From assembly GCA_048013815.1 (NCBI GenBank), contig CM106586.1, positions 5,580,001 to 5,644,000 on the forward strand: 64,000 nucleotides of DNA, written 5' to 3'. The position numbers were made by a program, and so were the translations under genes. Origin of the DNA: Setoptus koraiensis (taxonomy: Eukaryota; Arthropoda). The notes under the pieces are model-generated. The model was not told where the DNA came from and searched no databases. It saw nothing but the letters and a program-made list of their open reading frames with translations. This document shows positions 56,753 to 64,000 of the stretch, piece by piece; position 1 is the stretch's first letter, and every line of letters begins with the position of its first letter.

Positions 56753-59700
56753 CTAATTTTTGTATATTTGCGTGATCAAATTGTTGCTCGATGATAATTA
56801 ATTATTTATCAGTTGATTTTGATTATTGTCGATTTTTTTTTCTCGAAATCTTGCAATTATTGCAATTTTATGCAAATAATCAATGCGAGAGATTTATTCT
56901 TAGGAAATATGAGACAATTTAACAATTTGAACTAGTGTACATGTGCAACCAAAATAGCTAATTCCGTTGTTATATAATGAGATTGCACAATTGAAAAACA
57001 ACACAACCGATATATATGTATATATGCTCGCAGCTAGCTCATGATACTACCACACATGACCTAATGTTTATAAGGTTTTTAGTGTGTCGCCTACTATTAT
57101 GTAACGCCATAATAATGCAAAGTTAGTTAGGGTCCATTGAAACTATCAGATGCCTCGCCACGCCAAGTAAGTCAAAAGCAGTGCTCGCACTACCATGCAT
57201 CTATCTATATCCGATGTACCATATATACTCACTTGACACACAAAGTCAAACGACGACGACGGCGCAATTTTTTCTTGTCATCCTTTAGAGTTTCAGCTCT
57301 AGAGGATGGCGACAGAAGAAGAAAGATTTCGCCCAAGTCTTTCCAAGATTGACAACACTGATATGAAAACAACAACAACAACAACAACGACGACGAAACA
57401 AACAAACTCAATACATGACTGTGTGATACCCTGCATACATATGAGGTGAGAACAAACACAAGACAATTTACATAATAATAAATCTGCACATGACATATTG
57501 GAAAGAGACGCTCGCAAAGCAACAACGAGTACATCCAGCAGCTTACAAGATCACAACTGCTAAAGTTACGCAACTAATCTTTGTATTTGTGTGAATTTAT
57601 TTAGCTATTGCTTCAACGTTTGCAGCTCATTGGAATGATAGGCTAGCGTGGTGGTGTTGACTCGCTGCAAAACTACTTCGAATGACTTTTTTTCATCATA
57701 GTTTTGTCGCATCGCGTCGAGACAAGTGGAATATCGTTAATCAATTCTCTCGCTCGCTTAGAACAATATTTGAACCATCGGCAGATGGCTCATTTAGGGT
57801 GCAATAGAGACACAAGTAGACAGAAATCAATGGATGCCATTGGACCGGTTCCGACGTATACAATCTACGATTTGCTCATGCAAATTGCCCCTAGTTATGA
57901 CTCTAGTTAGCTGTGCAAAGAGTTTGAATTTGCACTTCTCCGATGGACTTCTGCATGTCCTATCATGTGTGCTCATATTGCATTTGTACAGACTATTTCA
58001 TTAAATTTTGATCACTCTTTCAAGACAATGAGAAGGAAAATGTTCTTTGTGAGTGACTCGGATAGGTGTCATATCGATCCGAAAGAGTGTCCACATTAGG
58101 TGCATATCTGGCAAATTTACACTTGTTTTCAAGCATCGACAAACTTTGACAGATGATTAGCTCTCAGAAAATTGATCAAATGTTACACCAAATGTTACAG
58201 ATGCTGGTATTTACGTTAAATGACATTGTTGAAACTTGGTATTCCCTCAGTCTTGGGACTTCAGTTCCGAAATGGAATTGATGAAATAGAACGCGAGAGG
58301 GAACAAGATAAACTCAATCAAAGTGGACCGACTGAGAAAACTCGACTATGACATAACGATCAAAGCACTGAAAAACAATGTCGAGAAATTGCGAGAGGCC
58401 AAGAAAGAGCATGCCAGCGCCATGAGAAGTCGAGCACGTTATGAACAACAAATCAAAAAATTGCTCATTTTAATTGGCACTCGTCTGGCACATTCGTTGG
58501 AATTTGATCTTTTTTCCATGTAATGTGTGCGTAACGTGATATTTATTATGTAATTAGTAGAGACTGAATCGAGAATTTGTCTGTAGTGAATAGAGGCAAC
58601 AAAATCTAAATTCACTGAAAGATGTTAATGCAGATGCATTTCGGGACACACTGTGTCTACATAATTAATTTCGGATCATTTGATAAAATCTGACAGGCCC
58701 TCACGAATCTAACAGATTGCTAAGTTTGCAAACTTAGCATAACTGCTCGCTTGATGAGAAACTTTAATCTTTCTACTACTAGAAAATAATTGTCCAGTAT
58801 GTTAACTAGTTCAGAATGTGGTACTTTTTGCGGGTAATTTAGTGATTTCTAATGATTGCAACTAACAATCAGTCATCTTATCCTTGACAAGAAAGCGATG
58901 GAAAAGATGATTTATCCTGATTACTATATGATGCAAACAATGTATTCTTACATCATCGAAAAGAAGGTGCAAAAGTAGCAAGTCCGACTGGCGAGAGCCA
59001 AATCAAAACTTGTCGTGCAGAATTTTTTTCTAAATACCACCCATTGTATAGTTATTAATAGGTTAATCCCGACTAATCGCTAGACCAGTAAAGTAGCTAC
59101 AGTTAGTTAGATTAATCGTTAGCTCAAAACAATTTTCTCGTCAATTATATAACCATAACTGCGTTGTGTGAATAAACTGATGCTCTGATAAGTATTGGTG
59201 GTGTGTTCGAAATAAACTTGTACCACTTGCGATGATGATATGACGAAAAGTCTTTTAATGTCCGTATCACAAGTTATACATATTGTATATCCGTCGGTAG
59301 AGAAACAGCATTGTGATCGTATAGTTTGTACACTCCATAAAACCGTGCTCAACCAATGCTCATAGTTTATTAATTGAACCTCCACATCATAATATCAACA
59401 ATATAATAACAATACAATAGTTCAAGTGTACTGAGATATATTTGTAATTATCAATTATATCTAGTCGTCATCCATTGATATATCAGAATGGTGCAGCTGA
59501 ACATCAAAATAATAGTAATAATAAGAAATAATTTGCTAGTTCCGATCACCATGGCTCGTCGTTGATGGCTGACTGGGTACTCGTCTCATAAGTGTGTAAG
59601 TGGTGTTTTTATCTTCGTTGTGGTTATTGTTTGATGACTACTCTTTGAATAAGCATTCATTATTATTGAACGCTGGCAACAATTTATTCAATTAGACTTT

Positions 59701-60421
59701 TGTAAGATCGACAAGTGCATAAGTGGAGACAAGTGTATCTAGATAGACGAGTGTATATTGACGACAACGGAGATGTTTGCAGATAATAACCAATGCTCCT
59801 TTTTCTCTATTTCTCTATACATTCGTCTATTGGTGCCTAAAGATACATTGCGATATGCATGATTGAGATTGGAGAAGCAGATAAAGAATAGAGGTTTTTG
59901 TGCTTTGTAGACATAGTAGACATTGCGACGCTCACTTGCTACTCGACGTTCAATCTGTTCAATCCATTAAACGGCTAACAGGCTAATTGACTAAATGACT
60001 CAATGGCACAAATAATAGCACCAACAACAACAGGTCTCAGAGCTAACGACGAGGCACAGATATAAATAACAGATAGATGCAGATGGTTGAGGTTTGTGAG
60101 TTGATCTATCAACACATCAGCAGCGTCTTATTGTAACACTAAAAGTGATTTTTGTTATTCACATTTCGCAGAACAATCCAGTCTTCTTTGATGTTGTAAA
60201 CGACAGTAAAAATTCAGCTCCCCTTCAAGCGTCATCTTTGCAGCTAGAAAAGTTTTTATACGTCACGTAGTGATTAGAGGTCCGCGAATCGAATAGTGAA
60301 CTGAACGCAAAAAAAAAGTGTAAAACTAAGAGAAAGTCGCCCTCCGAAATTCACGGAAGAACAGAAACCCGAGAAAATCGACAGTGGTGACAGGCAGCGA
60401 ACAAGTAGTGATTTCGAAATA
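56753..60421. other. Intergenic, no clear gene
   Basis: About 3.7 kb. It has a CAACAA/GACGAC run (57369-57401), a 22-bp palindrome (58718-58739) and a short coiled-coil-like frame (58323-58523, no ATG at its start) that switches phase with a neighbouring charged frame, so it looks like a broken or chance sequence. The right 300 bp should hold the GALT promoter and 5' UTR. Confidence 0.5.
58718..58739. repeat. Perfect 22-bp palindrome
   Basis: The left half TGCTAAGTTTG is followed directly by its exact reverse complement CAAACTTAGCA. By chance a perfect 22-bp palindrome is expected in only about 1.5% of windows this size. It could be a dimeric protein-binding site or a by-product of inverted duplication. 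Confidence 0.85.
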
Positions 60422-62457
60422 ATGTCGAGTGATACTGGTTTGGACTATCAAGGTAAAATGATGTACACAGAAATATCGTTAAAATGCCAATCGTAAGATC
60501 AACGATTATTTTACTGATCATCACTGATCAATAATCAATTGTCATAACGAGGAAAAACAACACACTTTACTGACATTCAAAAATCTTTATCTATACTGCA
60601 TACTGAAAAACAAAAATTGGAACAAACAAAAATATTCTTCGAAAACCGACCCCACAACAAAAAGATCGCCAACATCGACGCTACAACATTTTGAAGGATC
60701 GCTGGGTACTGGTTTGCCCGCATCGTATGAATAGGCCATGGCAGGGACAACAAGAGCAAATAGACGACCCAGACAGGCTACTAGAGCAGACCGCCATGAC
60801 GCATAATCCGTTGTTGCCCAATACTGTTAGATCTAGCGGTCACAGAAATCCACAATATAAGAATACATTTATTTTCGATAATGATTTTCCCGCTTTAATA
60901 CCGGAAAGAATATTGGATATGACGAGATCTGTGTCAATATCATCTACTCCGTCAGATTATACGGCAACGAGAGCAAACTTATTACAGCAATTACATCAAT
61001 CTAATCAAGGCGCCAGTAGTTACAGTAATAACGGTATTGTTGGAAGTTTTACCGGCAGTGCAACATCATATGGACCAACATTACAGGTAAATGGCGGCGG
61101 TGGAGGTGCTAGTTATAACGGTAATAACAATAACGGCATCGGTTCATTAAAAATGGCCTCAAGCAGGTTCACCTCGATGATGTTCGGATCGAGCGGAGCG
61201 GCTAGCTCGAGAAGGGGCCCGATAAACGAGATTGAAACGAGAGAAATAGACGACGATTATGACGAGTCGTATTGGTACGAGAAAGAAATCAAGCCGGACA
61301 GTCTATTGAAGGTGAGCCAGGCCAGTGGTAGATGTAGAGTGATATGTTACAATCCTAAGCCAAACTCTAGTTTTCCTCTAATGCGCATTAGCGAGATCAA
61401 GAACGTCATTCAAACCTGGTGCGACCAACAACGAGAATTGGGTAGAACTCACAAATGGGTGCAAATCTTTGAGAATAGAGGCTCGATAATGGGGTAAGTT
61501 TGACCTTGCCGGCATTTCCGAAAGCAAAAAAGTTTGCATAAAAATTTGTTGTTGCACGACATTGATACGAAATGATTTCTTGTTATCAACCACTCGCTAT
61601 TTACGCTGTTTTTGGCGCTTCCGCCGATAAAACTTGCAGAAGCTCCAATCCGCATCCGCATTGCCAAGGTTAGTTCGTGGAATAGATACAACGAGAGATA
61701 AATGAATGGGATGAGAAAACGACAGATCAATGAAATTCATACATTCATTTTCTTTTGTTGTTTTCGTTACTTTTTCTGTAACCGCACAGTTTGGGCCTCA
61801 GACTTTTTCCCCAATGAACCAAAGATTATGAATCGCAATCAGCTGAGATATTATCGGAAATTCAACTCGCCTCTATTGATGGACTATCTCAATCAGGAAT
61901 TGGACAGTGGCGACCGAATTATAAAATTCAACGCTCACTGGGTGGTGCTCATACCGGTTAGTGACACTCCGATGGTAACGCGTTAATGGTTACTTGTTAA
62001 TCTTTAATATCAATATTTAGATCACTAATTAGATTGCATTTTATTATTATTTGCATCAAATATCATACTCGGGCCTCGCTAGTTTTGGGCTAGTTGGCCT
62101 TTCGAGACGATGATATTGCCGAAGCGGCACCTAATTAGAATGCAGGACATGACAGACGAGGAAAAGAGAGACTTGGCGCTAATTCTAAAATCGATTCTTA
62201 CCAAATATGACAACCTGTTTAAGTGTTCGTTTCCATATTCTATGGGCTGGTTTGGGGCACCCACTGGCGAATACATAGATCACGACATGTCTCATTGGGT
62301 GGTTCATTGTTCATTTTGTCCGCCATTGTTGCGTTCAGCAAGAGTGAAAAAATTTATGGTTGGTTATGAGATGTTTGCCGAGGAACAGCGCGATCTCACA
62401 CCGGAAAAGGCGGCCGATATGCTTCGAGACTCATCGGAGATCCACTACAGGTTGTGA
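60422..62457 (+). CDS. GALT: Galactose-1-phosphate uridylyltransferase (GALT)
   Basis: Five exons: 60422-60452, 60665-61493, 61640-61668, 61790-61956, 62083-62457. All join in frame to give 476 residues (human 379). GALT swaps UMP between UDP-glucose and galactose-1-phosphate in the Leloir pathway. Family strings appear in order: HRRYNILKDRWVLVCPHRMN and RPWQGQ, then FIFDNDFPAL, WVQIFENRGSIMGS, the catalytic SNPHPHCQ split by introns (His294 is the uridylylated His), VWASDFFPNEP, FWASWPFETMILPKRH, KYDNLFKCSFPYSMGWFGAPTG and KFMVGYEMFAEEQRDLTPEKAA. About 115 extra residues (roughly 90-220), rich in Gly, Ser and Asn, sit between DFPAL and ASGRCRVICYNP. Exon 2 was placed with a weak acceptor (AACAAAAAG), so the first few residues are least certain. 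One exon is only 29 bp. Confidence 0.95.
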
Positions 62458-63572
62458 CCAAACACCCACATATGCCGCCAATGCTGGATTGAAATAACAA
62501 ATATATCTGAGGATCTGAGATTGTAAATTGCGCCAAGATTCCAACTGACTGTAGCCTAAATCTTCTCTCCTGATCGAGCTGAGCTAGAAAAGGCATATAA
62601 AAACTTGTTGTCCCCTCAGTCGATGGACTCAGGCGGGGAGATCGTAGGTCGGGAAGGTGCTGTTGATTTACTACTCCCCAGTTCTCCCTCAATCTCCCAA
62701 ATCTCCAGAAAACTAAAGAAAAAGAAAAGAAAAACTTCGGCTCACGAGAAAAAAAGTGTGACCAATGTCGTGACCAATATCGTGACAAATATTGTGACCG
62801 ATCGATAGTGTGACACTTCTCCTTAAAAGTATAAACATCTACGTTCGTAACCTGCCTACGATCTGACAACTAAAGTCTTGTTTTTGGAATAAACGTAATA
62901 TTTTTCAGAACTCTATTGTTTTGCTTCTATTGGTCGCAAGAGCACAGTATTAGGTGATCAGAGTCGAAATAAAGTGGCGAAGTTGGGAACGAGACTAGCG
63001 TATTCTTGCTCTCGATACACTGGACAGTTCAGAAAGGCTATAGTGGGTGTATTCCGAGTGTCCACCCAAGGAGGTTTACCATAAACACACTTCTCTTCTG
63101 AGCGACTCTCTGTTTGAATTCGAAAGCATACCTAGGTGTGGTGTGGCGTTACAATTGACGATGACTTGAGTTTTGGTTTGGGTCGACCGTTTTTGCCAAT
63201 GTCCTTTTGCGAAGTTCATTTTTATTCTGCCAGGGGCGCGCAGAACGTGTTTGAATGCACACATAAGCTTAGAGTGTTACGTTAAATGTTTATCTCGGCG
63301 CATACATTGTATCCGGCGTGCTGTTGTGCACAACATGTATCGATTCTGGGTCAACGTGCTCATTAACTCTTCATCGGCACGTTGATCCAGATTTTCGCCA
63401 GCCTCTATATATGGGGCCGGCATTTCTAGTGAGTTTAATACTCTGGTTACTTTCTTGAAGTAATGAAAGTAAACGTTTCATTATACCTTGATTTAAAAGT
63501 TCATCATTAGATGCCCGAGTACTGAAATACACTTATCTGGACTATAAGCAATAGTTCCTAAAGCCTAAAAAT
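62458..63572. other. Intergenic between GALT and DENN gene
   Basis: Contains the GALT 3' flank (AATAAA near 62888-62893) and probably the first intron or upstream region of the DENN gene. A 12-bp tandem repeat, GTGACCAATGTC-like, runs four times at 62758-62805. A 14-bp palindrome TGTTGTGCACAACA is at 63322-63335, and inverted arms CTGGGTCAACGTGC / GCACGTTGATCCAG at 63346-63359 and 63377-63390 form a small hairpin. Confidence 0.5.
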
Positions 63573-63602
63573 ATGTATTTCAGCACTTGGGTATCTCATG
63601 AT
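63503..63602 (+). repeat. Long hairpin overlapping the DENN exon start
   Basis: Bases 63509-63532 pair with 63573-63596 over 24 positions with two G-U wobbles and two mismatches (one of them terminal) in plus-strand RNA; after one further mismatch, ATCAT at 63503-63507 pairs with ATGAT at 63598-63602. The 40-base loop has its own weak stem (GGACTAT against ATAGTTCC). The 3' arm covers the likely splice acceptor and first codons of the DENN exon. Confidence 0.8.
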
Positions 63603-64000
63603 TTACTTCGGTATCGTCGTAATTCATTATGTCTGCCTAGCATAGATTGGCAAGACACACCATTAGAGCCAAAATTTCATACGTTCCTAGTGACGCGCGA
63701 GGACGGTCAGCGTTTGTACGGATCGGGCCTAACTGTTTACGATCAGCCAAATCATATTATCAACAATAATGCTAGTAATAGTAATAATCAAAATGGAAAT
63801 AGAAAAAAATTTGCTACATATTGTTATTGTATCATCACAAATACACCTTTTATCAACGCCACAAGGGCTCTATTAAATATTATCTGGGAAAAAAAGTGTG
63901 ACGATAACCTAGTGAGATGCGTAATGCATATTAGATTACCACCAAGGAGAAGATGCTTGAGACTAGTCTTGCCACCCAAGGCCCCTTCAACAACTAACAA
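63573..64000 (+). CDS. DENN-domain protein, 5' part (runs off the window)
   Basis: The open frame runs to the right edge with no stop. It shows the upstream-DENN pattern: LCLPSIDWQDTPLEP near the start, then KFHTFLVTREDGQRLYGSGL and TVYDQP, an Asn-rich insert (about 70-85), CYCIITNTPFINATRALLNI and RLPPRRRCLRLVLPP. DENN proteins are Rab guanine-nucleotide exchange factors. FHTFLVTREDG with the later CIIT...F and P-L-P-P-type strand resembles DENND5, but DENND3 or DENND4 are possible. The frame is open back to ATG 63573, and TTTCAG at 63578-63583 is a good acceptor, so this is more likely an internal exon starting at 63584 than the true start; earlier exons would lie upstream. Confidence 0.8.
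   Translation, partial: MYFSTWVSHDLLRYRRNSLCLPSIDWQDTPLEPKFHTFLVTREDGQRLYGSGLTVYDQPNHIINNNASNSNNQNGNRKKFATYCYCIITNTPFINATRALLNIIWEKKCDDNLVRCVMHIRLPPRRRCLRLVLPPKAPSTTN

Noticed and set aside
58323-58523. Charged, coiled-coil-like frame
   Set aside because: No ATG, no partner exons, and the charged character jumps phase; probably chance or a decayed piece.

Overview
The window is animal nuclear DNA. Genes carry short spliceosomal introns (about 85-210 bp, GT-AG plus one GC-AG), and nearly all encode conserved eukaryotic housekeeping proteins. A probable allatotropin-type neuropeptide precursor points to an arthropod. The compact gene spacing, small introns and Asn/Gln-rich insertions in conserved enzymes fit a small-genome arthropod such as a mite, but that placement is an inference. 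I see no bacterial, viral or CRISPR content and no convincing tRNA or rRNA gene.

Layout. 1-2.8 kb: noncoding with CA/GT microsatellites. 2.8-7.4 kb: ERH (+), NOM1 (-), NUDT21/CFIm25 (+) and the allatotropin-like precursor (-). 8.2-17 kb: TSG101 (-), SMG6-like NMD factor without its PIN nuclease domain (+), Ulp/SENP protease (+) and PPME1 (-). 17-27.9 kb: a 10.9-kb gene-poor stretch with simple repeats, a TCCG-rich palindromic patch and a GC-rich island. 27.9-38 kb: a DFR-like reductase (+), a seven-exon NCLX-type Na/Ca exchanger (-), APH-1 (-), CHMP5 (+) and a metaxin (-). 38-46.4 kb: STT3B (+) whose coding end overlaps a Tudor-domain gene (-), an RPUSD4-like pseudouridine synthase (+) and a secreted Pro/Val/Gln repeat protein (-). 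46.4-56.8 kb: a small inverted-repeat DNA transposon (MITE), small unknown genes, a double MYND-SET protein (-), monoamine oxidase (+) and an unknown basic protein (-). 60.4-64 kb: five-exon GALT (+) and the start of a DENN-domain gene (+) running off the right edge.

The genes do not form an operon or one pathway. Most are arranged as divergent pairs sharing 0.4-1.3 kb of upstream DNA or as convergent pairs whose 3' ends nearly touch or overlap. Splice sites were placed by reading frame, consensus and fit to the protein family, so joined exons are models without transcript support.

Points of most interest: the allatotropin-like peptide at the extreme C terminus of its precursor; SMG6 with a recognisable exon-junction-complex-binding motif but no PIN domain; two long near-perfect hairpins of about 95-100 nt (3.2 kb and 63.5 kb); a 381-bp MITE with 29-bp inverted ends; an in-frame TAG in the metaxin 5' reading frame; altered catalytic or structural residues in the SENP and APH-1 proteins; and a large disordered insertion in GALT.
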